Shown here one piece after another: positions 8,355-16,968 of a stretch of 64,000 nucleotides of DNA. The position numbers and the translations under genes were made by a program. Where the stretch lies: the NCBI RefSeq assembly GCF_017875645.1, contig NZ_JAGGMR010000001.1:6572001-6636000 (forward strand). Direction: 5' to 3'. This stretch comes from Nocardia goodfellowii. Its GTDB lineage: Bacteria; Actinomycetota; Actinomycetes; Mycobacteriales; Mycobacteriaceae. Below the pieces are notes generated by a model, which saw nothing but the letters and a program-made list of their open reading frames with translations, was not told the origin of the DNA and made no database searches. Positions within the stretch are counted from its first letter, which is position 1, and each line of letters opens with the position of its first letter.

Positions 8355-9548
8355 ATGACCACGACATCGACAACCGGCACCGCGGCGCCGCGGCTCGCAC
8401 GCGGCGCGGCCTGGCCGGCCTTGCTGACCATGTTCCTCGGTAGCTTCACACTGGTGACGGCGGAGTTCCTGCCGCCCGGTGTACTCACCACGCTCGCGCA
8501 CGACCTCCGGGTAGCCGAAGGAGTGGTCGGGTTGTCGGTGAGCGCGACGGCACTGACCGCGCTGATGGCCGCCCTCGCGCTGGGGGCACTGTTCCCGCGG
8601 GTGGATCGGCGCACGTTGCTGATCTGGTTGACCATCGCGGCGGCCGTGTCGAATGTCGTTGTGGCGCTTGCGCCGAACATCGTGTTGCTGCTGATCGCGC
8701 GACTGCTGCTCGGAGTGGCGGTGGGCGGGTATTGGTCGATGGCGCTGATGATCGCCGCGCAGTTGGTGGCGGCCGAGCGGCTGGGTAAGGCGATGATGAT
8801 CGTCAACACCGGAACCACGGTGGCCACGGTGGCCGGAGTTCCGCTGGGGGTGCTCCTGAGCACCTATGCCGGCTGGCGGGTGACATTCGTCGTCGCGGCG
8901 GGGCTGACGGTGGCGACCGCGGTCGCGGTCCGGTTGACGCTGCCGCCCATCGCGCCCAGCGAGGGCGTCGGATTCGGCGCACTCGCCAGCGCTGTGCGGG
9001 CGCCGGGAGTGGCACTCGGCCTGGTCAGCGTAGTTTCGCTGATCGGCGGGCACTTCGCGGGGTACACCTACATCCGCCCGGCCCTGGACGAATTGCTGCA
9101 TGCCGGTCCGGCCGTGATTCCAGTGCTGCTCGCGCTGTTCGGCGTCGGCGGGCTGATCGGCAATTTCGTCCTCGGATCGCTGGCCGACCAGCGACTCGGC
9201 GTTCTGCTGGTAGCGGTACCCGTAGCCATCGGCGTCTCGCTGCTGGTCATCATGGCCGCCGGGTCCCTTCCGGTGCTCGGCTACCTGGCGGTGCTCCTCT
9301 GGGGCGGCGCGTTCGGCGGCATCCTGAATGTCTTGCAGGTGTGGGTGTCGCGGGTGCTGCCGGATCGTATGGAAGCAGGCGGCGGGCTGATCGTCGCCGC
9401 GTTCCAGACCGCGATCATCCTGGGTTCCGCTGTCGGCGGGCGCGGTGTGGACAGCATCGGCCTCCCGGCCACTTACGGACTCGCCGCCCTTGCGGCGGTA
9501 CTCGGCGGCGCGCTGGTGCGAGCATCGCTCAGTCGGGCCCAGCGCTAG
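8355..9548 (+). CDS. MFS transporter, sugar/purine efflux type
   Basis: This 397-residue protein has about twelve hydrophobic segments. The first carries the WPALLTMFLGSFTLVTAEFLPPGVL pattern, seen at the start of drug, sugar and nucleoside efflux carriers of the AraJ/NepI group. A short basic loop (LADQRLG) connects later helices. The ATG at 8355 was chosen because it precedes the first helix by a normal 20-residue tail. Its 3' end overlaps the convergent AraC gene by 20 bases. The substrate cannot be inferred. Confidence 0.85.
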   Translation: MTTTSTTGTAAPRLARGAAWPALLTMFLGSFTLVTAEFLPPGVLTTLAHDLRVAEGVVGLSVSATALTALMAALALGALFPRVDRRTLLIWLTIAAAVSNVVVALAPNIVLLLIARLLLGVAVGGYWSMALMIAAQLVAAERLGKAMMIVNTGTTVATVAGVPLGVLLSTYAGWRVTFVVAAGLTVATAVAVRLTLPPIAPSEGVGFGALASAVRAPGVALGLVSVVSLIGGHFAGYTYIRPALDELLHAGPAVIPVLLALFGVGGLIGNFVLGSLADQRLGVLLVAVPVAIGVSLLVIMAAGSLPVLGYLAVLLWGGAFGGILNVLQVWVSRVLPDRMEAGGGLIVAAFQTAIILGSAVGGRGVDSIGLPATYGLAALAAVLGGALVRASLSRAQR

Positions 9549-10374
9549 CCGATGTTCCCCGGGCCACCCGCCGCCACTGCGACGGCGTGTGGCCCGTTTG
9601 CCGCCGGAACGCCCGCCCGAACGCGGTCTCCGACCGGTAGCCCAGACGGCGGGCCACCGTCGCGATCGACATGTCGCTTTCCGACAGAAGGCGTTGCGCC
9701 CGTTCCACTCTCAGCTTGGTCAGATACCGTCCGGGCGTGAGCCCCGTGGCCGCCTGGAACCGGGCGGCGAACCCCGAACGTGAGGCCAGCGCCACCCGGG
9801 CCAGCGCCGCCACGGTCCACTCCTGCCCGGGATCGGCGTGCATGGCGGCCACCGCCCGCGCCACCCCCGGCTCGTGCACCTTCAGCAGCCACCGCTGCGG
9901 CGCGCAGCCCCGAGCATGCCAGGATTCGATCGCCATCGAGGTGATCAACGTGGCGACCCGGTCGCCCTGCACCCCGAACGGATCGGGGCATTGCTCGACC
10001 AGGTGGCGCATCATCGTCGCGGCCAGGGGTGCGTGCTCGACGAAATCGGTCAGCAGCACCCGTTGCGGCAACGCGGCCATGGCGCCGGCACTGCCGACCG
10101 GTTCGAGCCGTGCGCACAGCACCTTGCCCGGCGCGAGCGCGTTGATCGCGAATCGGCCCGCACCCGGAACGAACAGGAAGTCCCCGCCGGCCAAATCCTC
10201 GGTCACGCTGAGACCTTCGACGCGAACCAGGCCGTCGACTACGACGAGCGCGCAGGGTTCGGCCAGGAACTCCCACTGACCCGCGGCCAACTCGAACTCA
10301 TCGCGTCCCGCGAAGCGCCACTGCAAACCGGCCAGGACGTCATCGAGGCCTCGCACTCCCGCGACCTGCGTCAC
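9529..10374 (-). CDS. AraC-family regulator with cupin-type sensor domain
   Basis: This 281-residue protein has an N-terminal cupin_6-like domain and a C-terminal pair of helix-turn-helix motifs (WTVAALARVALASRSGFAARF, then DMSIATVARRLGYRSETAFGRAF and GHTPSQWRR). The GTG at 10374 has GAGGGG five bases upstream and is preferred over the GTG at 10410. It is convergent with the MFS gene at 8355-9548, which is its likely target by the usual AraC-exporter pairing, although nothing in the sequence proves it. Confidence 0.85.
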   Translation of the reverse strand: MTQVAGVRGLDDVLAGLQWRFAGRDEFELAAGQWEFLAEPCALVVVDGLVRVEGLSVTEDLAGGDFLFVPGAGRFAINALAPGKVLCARLEPVGSAGAMAALPQRVLLTDFVEHAPLAATMMRHLVEQCPDPFGVQGDRVATLITSMAIESWHARGCAPQRWLLKVHEPGVARAVAAMHADPGQEWTVAALARVALASRSGFAARFQAATGLTPGRYLTKLRVERAQRLLSESDMSIATVARRLGYRSETAFGRAFRRQTGHTPSQWRRVARGTSASAGPD

Positions 10375-10637
10375 CGTATACCCCTCATGTCGAACTCCAG
10401 CACGATGCACGGTATCAACGGCCGGAACCGCATCCCGCTGCCCGGAGGCGGTGTGCGATCGATGACAAACGAGCCGCTATCTTGGTGCCTCGTCGGTCGA
10501 GCGCACCGCCGGAAGGGTGCGCGGCTCCAGATCAACGAACCTGCTGTCGAGCTAGCCACGAAACGTCCTACCATCCAACGTAAACCACCCGTCATATTCG
10601 CGCGACGGGTCTCCTCGCACGGGATCGGAGGGTTCAG

Positions 10638-12539
10638 GTGTCGCTGTCGGTGTTACCTTCCTCGCCAACGCGACTCGACGGCGGCATCCGAGACCTACAG
10701 CCTGACCAGGAGCTCGCGTCGCGCCGGCCCGGAATGCTCGCGCGCGCGGTGTTCCCGAGCGGGGTGGTGCTGATCGCGGCCGGATTCGCCGCCGGCGCCT
10801 GGCAGCGCCGCTGGATCTCCGATGATGGCTTGATCGTGCTGCGCACTGTGCGAAACCTGTTGGCGGGTAACGGCCCGGTCTTCAATCTGGACGAACGCGT
10901 CGAAACCAGCACGAGTACGGCGTGGACTTATCTCGTCTGGTTCTTCGGCTGGCTGACCCAGGCGCGGCTCGAGTACGTCGCCCTCGGACTGGCGCTCGGC
11001 TTGTCGGTGCTGGCGATCGTCGTGGCGATGCTGGGGTCGTCGCGATTGTGGGGCGGGCCCGCGGCGGCACCGCTGGTGCCGGCCGGCGCGATCGTCTATG
11101 TCGCGCTACCACCGGCGGCCGATTACGCGACCTCCGGACTGGAGACCGGTCTGGTCATCGCGTGGTCGGCGGTGCTGTGGTGGTTGCTGTTGCGGTGGTC
11201 GCAGCACGCGGGCGGTGTCGTCGCGCCGGTGTTCTGGGCGGGGCTCGCGCCCCTGATCCGACCGGAGCTCACGGTGGTCGGCGGGTTGGCTTTGCTGGTC
11301 CTGTTCTGCGCACCGGTTCCGTGGAATGTGCTGCGGCCGTGGGTCTTCCGGATGCTGCTGATCGGTATAGCGGGGGCCGCGCCGGTCGGTTACCAGATCT
11401 GGCGGATGGGGTACTACGGCCTGCCCTACCCGAATACCGCGGTCGCCAAGGAGGCCGGTGGAGCGAAGTGGCCGCAGGGGTGGATCTACCTGTGGGATCT
11501 GGCCGGGCCGTACCGGCTGTGGCTGCCGCTGCTGCTCGTGGCCGGAGCTGCGGTCGTCGTGCTGCGGCAGCGGAAGGGCCGCCGTAGCGCACCGGACGGG
11601 TGGCGTGATCGGCTGCGCTCCCCCGCTGCCGTCGTCGCCGTCATGGTCGGCGGCGGCGTCGTGCTGATCGTGTACGAATTGCGGGTCGGCGGTGACTTCA
11701 TGCACGGCCGCATGCTGCTGCCGCAGCTGTTCTGCCTGCTGCTGCCGGTCATGGTCCTGCCGGTGCCGAAGCCGGAGGCGTTCGCGCCGGGAAGGCGGCG
11801 TCTCCCTTCGGCTTTCGTGGTCGTGCTCGCGGCCCTGCTGGGCATCGCCGCCTGGGCAGTAGCGGCGGCGCGGACCACGGCCCTGACCGACGGCACCGAC
11901 ATCGGCGCGAACGGCATTGTCGACGAACGCGTCTACTACGTGCTGGGCACCGGACACGATCACCCCATTCGCGCCGAGGACTACCTCGATTACCCGCGGA
12001 TGCGGCCGATGCTGCGGGACATGGCGGAGACGCCCAATGGCGGACTGCTCGTGAATCTGCCGGATCAGACCTATTGGTACGTTGTGCCGCCGCCGCAGCC
12101 CATTCCCGAAGGCGGCGCCGGACACACCGTGTACTTCCTGAACCTCGGCATGACGAGCATGAACCTGCCACTGTCCGTGCGCGTCATCGACCCCATCGGA
12201 CTGGCGTATCCGTTGGCCGCGCACACCGACCGCCTCACCGACGGACGCATCGGACACGACAAGAACTTGAATGCGGGCTGGGCGGTGGTCGATACCGGCA
12301 TGGTCGACAAGCACCCGTGGTTGCCCGCGCACATCGATGAGACCTGGGTGCGGCGAGCGCGCACAGCGATGTCCTGCCCGAGCACCCAGGACCTGCTGGC
12401 CTCGGCGCGCGCACCCCTGACGTTCACCCGATTCCGGCGCAACATCGTGCAGTCACTCGAGTTCGCGGGCACCCGGATCGATCGCATACCCAGCTACGAG
12501 ATCGCGCGCTGCCATCTCCCGTCTCCCACACCGAACTGA
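10638..12539 (+). CDS. aftB: Terminal beta-(1->2) arabinofuranosyltransferase, AftB family
   Basis: This 633-residue GT-C type membrane glycosyltransferase matches AftB (Rv3805c type, also called ZomB-like): ISDDGLIVLRTVRNLLAGNGPVFN after the first helix, holding the acidic Asp pair expected of GT-C catalytic loops, then STAWTYLVWFFGW and about ten membrane helices, then a soluble C-terminal domain. AftB uses decaprenyl-phosphoryl-arabinose and adds terminal arabinofuranose to arabinogalactan and lipoarabinomannan. Length agrees with the ~630 residues of the family. The GTG at 10638 has GGAGG six bases upstream. It stands alone here and not beside ubiA/glfT/emb genes, so it could be a second copy. 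Confidence 0.85.
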   Translation: MSLSVLPSSPTRLDGGIRDLQPDQELASRRPGMLARAVFPSGVVLIAAGFAAGAWQRRWISDDGLIVLRTVRNLLAGNGPVFNLDERVETSTSTAWTYLVWFFGWLTQARLEYVALGLALGLSVLAIVVAMLGSSRLWGGPAAAPLVPAGAIVYVALPPAADYATSGLETGLVIAWSAVLWWLLLRWSQHAGGVVAPVFWAGLAPLIRPELTVVGGLALLVLFCAPVPWNVLRPWVFRMLLIGIAGAAPVGYQIWRMGYYGLPYPNTAVAKEAGGAKWPQGWIYLWDLAGPYRLWLPLLLVAGAAVVVLRQRKGRRSAPDGWRDRLRSPAAVVAVMVGGGVVLIVYELRVGGDFMHGRMLLPQLFCLLLPVMVLPVPKPEAFAPGRRRLPSAFVVVLAALLGIAAWAVAAARTTALTDGTDIGANGIVDERVYYVLGTGHDHPIRAEDYLDYPRMRPMLRDMAETPNGGLLVNLPDQTYWYVVPPPQPIPEGGAGHTVYFLNLGMTSMNLPLSVRVIDPIGLAYPLAAHTDRLTDGRIGHDKNLNAGWAVVDTGMVDKHPWLPAHIDETWVRRARTAMSCPSTQDLLASARAPLTFTRFRRNIVQSLEFAGTRIDRIPSYEIARCHLPSPTPN

Positions 12540-12628
12540 CCGCCGTCACCCAGGGCCGCGGATCCGCACCGGAAGCGCCGAAGTGCTTGTCGAACAGAAC
12601 ATCAGGTCGCGCGGCCATCGGCCTCCTG

Positions 12629-12967
12629 CTACTGGCAGCGGATGATCTCGCCCAGCGTGGCCGCCGCGCGCAGGAGTGCCAATTCGCGTTGGGCGATCGC
12701 GTGCAGGCGATCGTCGAGTGCCGCGAGGGAGTGACTTACATCGTGCAGGTCACGAATCGCCGTGAGGGCGCGGTACACATCGGGGATGCCATAGCCGGCG
12801 GCTCGCAACGCGGTGGTGATGCGCGCGTCTCGGATGGCCGCGAGGTGGTAGCGGCGGGCCGACCCCGATCGGGTTCGAACCCGATCGGGCGTAATGAGCC
12901 CGGCCTGCTCCCAGAATCGCAGCGTCGACGCCCGGAGACCGAGTGCTCCGGCGCACTTCAACTTCAT
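12629..12967 (-). CDS. MerR-like transcriptional regulator
   Basis: The 112-residue reading shows a MerR-type helix-turn-helix, LGLRASTLRFWEQAGLITP, then ARRYHLAAIRDARITTALRAAGYGIPDVYRAL and a C-terminal coiled segment. With the ATG at 12967 the protein lacks the usual first helix of the domain. An in-frame start at 13081 would restore extra sequence but would overlap the divergent DUF6194 gene by 105 bases. The start is therefore uncertain. Its ATG lies only nine bases from that of the divergent gene, which suggests joint regulation. Confidence 0.7.
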   Translation of the reverse strand: MKLKCAGALGLRASTLRFWEQAGLITPDRVRTRSGSARRYHLAAIRDARITTALRAAGYGIPDVYRALTAIRDLHDVSHSLAALDDRLHAIAQRELALLRAAATLGEIIRCQ

Positions 12968-12976
12968 GCTCGAACC

Positions 12977-13450
12977 ATGAGTATGGACCAGATTCTCGAA
13001 GAGATCCGCAGTGCGGACGGGGTACTCGAGCTCGCTCCGGAGCCGGGCGGCCCGTTCCCGGAGATCGCCTGGGGCGATCATTTCTTCTACTACGCACCCG
13101 ACGGGCAGCTACCCCAGCGGGAACAGCCGTACGCGACGATCGTGACGAAGAACTATCCGGACGACAGTTCCGGTGACCTCGATCCGGCCGGACGGTGGCG
13201 CCTGAACATCCACGTCGGCAGGCGTGTATTCACCGAATTGCTCGGCACGGATCCGCGCGAGCAGCCTTCTCCCGCAGTCGATTTCACCGCGGTCGATACG
13301 GTCCTCCCGCATCCGGTGTATCACCGCCAGGGCTGGATCGCGATCATCAACCCGGACGTCCGAACGACCGCGCCCGCGATCGCCCTCCTGCGCGCGGCAC
13401 ACGCCGCGGCGCGGCGGCGAGCGTCCCGCCGGACACCTGCCGCAGGCTAG
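12977..13450 (+). CDS. DUF6194 family protein
   Basis: This 157-residue cytosolic protein matches the DUF6194 pattern: MDQILEEIRSADGVLEL, PEIAWGDHFFYYAPDG, PYATIVTKNYPDD, then RLNIHVGRRVF and a conserved HPVYHRQGWIAIINP block. The family is widespread in actinomycetes and has no known activity. The ATG at 12977 (or 12983) gives the usual family start. Confidence 0.8.
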   Translation: MSMDQILEEIRSADGVLELAPEPGGPFPEIAWGDHFFYYAPDGQLPQREQPYATIVTKNYPDDSSGDLDPAGRWRLNIHVGRRVFTELLGTDPREQPSPAVDFTAVDTVLPHPVYHRQGWIAIINPDVRTTAPAIALLRAAHAAARRRASRRTPAAG

Positions 13451-13502
13451 CCGTCACCTGTCCCGATTGCCCGGACGGGCGGCAAGCGCCAAGATCACCG
13501 GA

Positions 13503-14132
13503 ATGCCCGTCGATCCGCATTTGCTCGCCGCCTTCACGGTTACCACGATCGTCGCCCTGGTCACACCGGGACCGGACATGCTGTTCGTGCTCGGATGCGG
13601 CATGCGCGGCGGGCCCCGCGCCGGAGTGCTGGCCACACTCGGGATAGTCACGGGGGACGCGCTCTATATCGTGGCGGCCGCGGCCGGGCTCGCCGTGCTG
13701 TTGACCACGTTCCCGGTCGTGTTCACGATCCTGCGCTTGGCAGGAGCCGCCTACCTGATCTACCTCGGCATCCAGCTGATCCGTCAGCGCGAAAGCGCCC
13801 ACCTCGATGATCCGGCCGCAGGAACGATGCCGGGTCGGCGCGCGTTCTTCAACGGTGTGGTGTCCTCGGCGGCGAACCCCCAGACGTTCACCTTCATGGT
13901 GGCGCTGCTGCCCCAGTTCATCGACCCGGCGGCGGGTCCGGTGTGGTTACAGTTCGCCGTCCTCGGGGCCGTCCTCATCGTCCTGGAGTTTCTCGCCGAC
14001 GGCACGGTCGGCGTCCTGGCCGGGCGCATCGGCGGCTGGCTGCGCGAACGGCGGGCGGTCCGGCGCCGAATCGACGCCGCGACCGGAAGCTTGTTCATCG
14101 GTCTGGGCGTTCGGCTGGCAGCCGACCATTGA
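13503..14132 (+). CDS. LysE/RhtB-family amino acid exporter
   Basis: This 209-residue protein has six hydrophobic segments and the LysE-family features: an N-terminal VTPGPDMLFVLGCGMRGGPRAGVLATLGIVTGD, LRLAGAAYLIYLGIQLIR in the middle and FFNGVVSSAANPQTFTFMVALLPQF. It exports an amino acid or a homoserine-lactone-like compound; the substrate cannot be read from the sequence. The ATG at 13503 starts it directly before the first helix. Confidence 0.9.
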   Translation: MPVDPHLLAAFTVTTIVALVTPGPDMLFVLGCGMRGGPRAGVLATLGIVTGDALYIVAAAAGLAVLLTTFPVVFTILRLAGAAYLIYLGIQLIRQRESAHLDDPAAGTMPGRRAFFNGVVSSAANPQTFTFMVALLPQFIDPAAGPVWLQFAVLGAVLIVLEFLADGTVGVLAGRIGGWLRERRAVRRRIDAATGSLFIGLGVRLAADH

Positions 14133-14232
14133 CTGCTCGAACAGATGTGACCGACCAGACCCGGCGGTCGGGCATAAGCGACGCTAAAATGGAATTGTTC
14201 CAGAAAAGGTCAACCCTGAAGAGGAGCGGATC

Positions 14233-14715
14233 GTGACTGCAACGCTGTCCAAGAGGGCCATCGCCGGGACACTCGGCAAGGCCGAAACCAAGGTCGTCGG
14301 CGTCGTCCTACAGGAGGCGCTCACCGACCTGATCGATTTGGGTCTCACCGCCAAGCAGGCGCATTGGAATGTCGTCGGCCCCCATTTCCGGTCGGTGCAC
14401 CTGCAGCTGGACGAACTGGTCGACAGCGCCCGGGAATTCTCCGACTCGGTCGCCGAACGCGCTGCCGCGCTAGGCATTTCGCCGGACGGGCGAGCCGCCA
14501 CGGTCGCCGCCGACGCCACGGAGTTCCCCTCCGGGTACCTGTCCGACAGCGAGGTCATCACGCTGATCGTGTCCCGCTTGGACGCCAGCGTCCGCAAGCT
14601 GCGCAAGCACATCCAAGCCACCGAGACCGCCGACCCGGTCACCCAGGATCTGCTCATCGGCATCACCGCCAAGCTCGAAGAACAGCACTGGATGTTCCAG
14701 GCGCAAGCCGTGTGA
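14233..14715 (+). CDS. dps: Dps-type DNA-protection ferritin
   Basis: This 160-residue protein matches Dps: LTAKQAHWNVVGPHFRSVHLQLDELVD contains the ferroxidase His and Asp residues at the subunit interface, and the C-terminal helix LEEQHWMFQAQ is typical. Dps forms a dodecamer that oxidises and stores iron with peroxide and protects DNA. The GTG at 14233 has AGAGGAG upstream. A strong hairpin follows the gene. Confidence 0.92.
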   Translation: MTATLSKRAIAGTLGKAETKVVGVVLQEALTDLIDLGLTAKQAHWNVVGPHFRSVHLQLDELVDSAREFSDSVAERAAALGISPDGRAATVAADATEFPSGYLSDSEVITLIVSRLDASVRKLRKHIQATETADPVTQDLLIGITAKLEEQHWMFQAQAV

Positions 14716-14736
14716 GTTGATCGTGCTCGACCCCTG

Positions 14737-14769
14737 GGCCGGTCCCGGCGCACTGCGCTGGGACCGGCC
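14737..14769. terminator. Hairpin terminator between dps and the EF-hand gene
   Basis: A perfect ten-base stem, GGCCGGTCCC at 14737-14746 and GGGACCGGCC at 14760-14769, has a 13-base loop and is followed by TTCGCGTTTCC. It lies between two convergent genes and can serve both. Confidence 0.75.
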
Positions 14770-14798
14770 TTCGCGTTTCCTCGGCCGAGGAGACTTCC

Positions 14799-15017
14799 TC
14801 AGCTGACGAGGGTCAGGAATTCCTCGAGGCTGATCTTCTTGTCGCCGTTCAAATCGGCCTTCTCCAAAATGCTCAGCGCGGCCCGCTTGGCCGACTCGCT
14901 CGCGAAGCCGTACGCCTGCACAGCCTGCGCGTACTCGTCGAGGGTGATGAAGCCGTCACTGTTCGCGTCGACCTTCCCGAATACCGCCTTGGCCTCCGCG
15001 ACAGTAAACCCGCCCAT
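14799..15017 (-). CDS. Small EF-hand calcium-binding protein
   Basis: This 72-residue protein holds two canonical EF-hand loops: DANSDGFITLDE (about residues 17-28) and DLNGDKKISLEE (about 54-65). Each has the Asp-x-Asn-x-Asp-Gly and final Glu ligands. It has no signal peptide and resembles the small calmodulin-like proteins of Streptomyces and Nocardia, which act as calcium buffers or sensors. The start at 15017 follows AAGGAG. Confidence 0.9.
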   Translation of the reverse strand: MGGFTVAEAKAVFGKVDANSDGFITLDEYAQAVQAYGFASESAKRAALSILEKADLNGDKKISLEEFLTLVS

Positions 15018-15105
15018 AACCCACTCCTTCGTTCACGTCCGACTATCGAATCAGCCACCGGAGTATCGCATTCGCCCTCGGCCGGAGGTTTTCCCGGCGG
15101 CCGTC

Positions 15106-16077
15106 TCACAGCTGTTCGAACCACTGGCGGGCCGCGGCCACACCGCCGCCCGCGAGCGCGGCCATCAGTGCGATGCGGGCGTGCGCCGGGGGCAACCCCC
15201 CGGAACTGATCGCGCCCACCGTCGTAGCCATCGCGGTGCCGTCGAAGGGTTTGCCGACAGCGGCCGGGCGGGTGCGGGCGCGCGACGCCACGACGACTGG
15301 GATATCCCAGCTGGTCAATTCGCTGATGGCGGTGAACAGTTCGACAGGCACGTTCCCGAAACCGGTGCCTTCGAGCACAATTCCCCGCGCCCCGGCATCG
15401 ACGGTGGTGGTCAGCATTTCGGCGGTCATGCCCGGGTAGGTTTTGATCAGTGCCACATCGGTTTCCGGTGTGCCGTCCAGATCGGGCGGTCGCGGCGGCG
15501 CGGGAGCGGTCCGGGAGATTTCACCGCCCGGTGCGACGTAGCCGAGGCGGGGATACGGGGCCGACGAGTACGCCGGCGAGCCGGTCGTGTCGGCCAGCGT
15601 CGCCCAGCGGGCGGCGTGCAGTTCGCGGTCGAAGCAGACGAGCGCGCCGAGTCCACGCGAGCCGGGATCGACGGCCGCCGCGAGCGCCGCGGACAGGTTG
15701 TCCGGGCCGTCGCTGCGCGGATCGTCCAGGGCGCGCAGGGCACCGGTGAAAACGATCGAAGCCCGGGCCGCCGGACCGGCCATCAGGTCGGTGAGGAAGG
15801 CCGTCTCTTCCAGGGTATCGATGCCGTGGGTGACGACCACGGCATCGAATCCGTCGTCGAGTACGGCGGTGTGCACCCGGCGCGCCAAGGTCAGCATGGT
15901 GGCGGGTGAGGTATCCCAACTGGGCTCGGCCATCACGTCTTCGACAGAGACGTCCGCCACGGTGGCGCCGATGCCCGCGGCTGCCAGCAGTTGCGCACCC
16001 GAGGCGACCGCGGGCCGGGTCGAACGCAGGCGGTAAGCGATCGTGTCGCCGGTGGCTATCAGGAGTACGCGCGGCAT
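15106..16077 (-). CDS. L-asparaginase-like protein with altered active site
   Basis: This 323-residue protein has the asparaginase I/II fold markers: ATGDTIA at 8-14 (family TGGTIA) and VVTHGIDTLEETAF at 81-94 (family VxTHGTDTxEE). The first catalytic Thr (residue 12) is present, but the second, in HGTD, is Ile86 here. The Lys of the second triad is also missing: the region LHAARWATLADTTG has no Lys where the family has one. Loss of two residues of the Thr-Asp-Lys triad suggests weak or different activity. The start codon overlaps the stop of the small frame upstream (TGATG), so translation is probably coupled. Confidence 0.75.
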   Translation of the reverse strand: MPRVLLIATGDTIAYRLRSTRPAVASGAQLLAAAGIGATVADVSVEDVMAEPSWDTSPATMLTLARRVHTAVLDDGFDAVVVTHGIDTLEETAFLTDLMAGPAARASIVFTGALRALDDPRSDGPDNLSAALAAAVDPGSRGLGALVCFDRELHAARWATLADTTGSPAYSSAPYPRLGYVAPGGEISRTAPAPPRPPDLDGTPETDVALIKTYPGMTAEMLTTTVDAGARGIVLEGTGFGNVPVELFTAISELTSWDIPVVVASRARTRPAAVGKPFDGTAMATTVGAISSGGLPPAHARIALMAALAGGGVAAARQWFEQL

Positions 16078-16160
16078 CAGAGGATCCCCGCTATGAGCAA
16101 TATCAGGATCGCGAACAGTACGGAGGTCGCGGCGGCTCGAACGATGTCACGCCACCGCAC
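16077..16160 (-). CDS. Putative 27-residue membrane microprotein
   Basis: A GTG at 16160 opens 27 codons: four charged residues (Arg, Arg, Asp, Arg) within the first eight, then a helix of about 17 Ala, Leu, Ile and Val residues, ending Ala-Gly-Ile-Leu. This is a single-pass membrane peptide with positive residues inside. Its TGA overlaps the ATG of the asparaginase-like gene, a typical coupling arrangement. No strong Shine-Dalgarno sequence precedes it. It lies between the RHH-ClpN gene and the asparaginase-like gene, in the same direction. Prediction from the sequence alone; the frame could be chance. Confidence 0.4.
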   Translation of the reverse strand: MRWRDIVRAAATSVLFAILILLIAGIL

Positions 16161-16191
16161 GGTCTCGATACCTGTTCTGTGACAAGATGAC

Positions 16192-16941
16192 TCAGCCCTG
16201 CGACACATCGGAACGCTGTTCCAGCCGTTCGATCCGGTCGAGCACGGGGCGCAATTCCGCTCGCACCACCGCGGCGATCATCGCCGACGCGTCCGTCGTC
16301 GCCGTCTCCGCCGACTGGGCGCGCAGATGCGTATATCCGGCCAGTGCGGCGACCACTGCCCGGCGTGCCGAACGCTGGTCGATACCCATGTCTCGCAACA
16401 CCTGCCCGCCGGTGCCGTCGGGTTCACCGATCAGACCCAGCAGCAGATGCTCGCACCCCACGTAGTTGTGGCCCAGCGCCATCGCTTCGATCACCGTCAA
16501 CTCGAACGCGTTGGCCGCGGAACCGCTGAACCGGGTCCCGGACGAATCGGTGGTCGATGCGGTCGTGGATGACGTCGCGGCAGCAAGGGCGCGTTGCACC
16601 TGAGCGGGGTCGACCTCCATAGCGCGGAGCACCTGCACGGCCAGGTTCGTCCCTTGGGCGAGCAGGGCGTGCAGCAGATGTTCGGTGCCGACGTCGTGCC
16701 CGCGCTCGATCCGTGCTTGCTCGACGGCCAGCCGGATCACCTCGCGCGTGCGGTCGGTGAATCGGGCGAGCTGAGCGGTCGGATCGTCGGTATCGAGATC
16801 GCCGAGCACCGTGGCGCGGATCGCCGTCACCCGCCGCACCGACTGCTCGAGCGCACGTTGGCAGATCGCCGAAACCGGCACACCCGTCACCTTTATGGCT
16901 TCGGCCAACTCGTCCGGCACATAGACGTTGATCTTGGGCAT
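16192..16941 (-). CDS. Ribbon-helix-helix protein fused to Clp N-terminal repeats
   Basis: This 249-residue protein starts with MPKINVYVPDELAEAIK (about 1-40), a ribbon-helix-helix DNA-binding motif. Two ClpC-type N-terminal repeats follow: FTDRTREVIRLAVEQARIERGHDVGTEHLLHALL and NAFELTVIEAMALGHNYVGCEHLLLGLIGE. There is no AAA+ domain, so it cannot be an unfoldase. The C-terminus is a predicted coiled coil. The start at 16941 has GGGAGGG upstream. The domain mix suggests a regulator that reads out or delivers to Clp, but this is inference. Confidence 0.85.
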   Translation of the reverse strand: MPKINVYVPDELAEAIKVTGVPVSAICQRALEQSVRRVTAIRATVLGDLDTDDPTAQLARFTDRTREVIRLAVEQARIERGHDVGTEHLLHALLAQGTNLAVQVLRAMEVDPAQVQRALAAATSSTTASTTDSSGTRFSGSAANAFELTVIEAMALGHNYVGCEHLLLGLIGEPDGTGGQVLRDMGIDQRSARRAVVAALAGYTHLRAQSAETATTDASAMIAAVVRAELRPVLDRIERLEQRSDVSQG

Positions 16942-16968
16942 CGCGCGCCCTCCCGCTACTGGAGAATG

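Noticed and set aside
8241..9101. N-terminal extension of the DUF985 cupin frame
   Set aside because: The frame stays open antisense to the MFS gene, but the sequence is Gln/Arg/His-rich shadow coding. The cupin starts at 8240.
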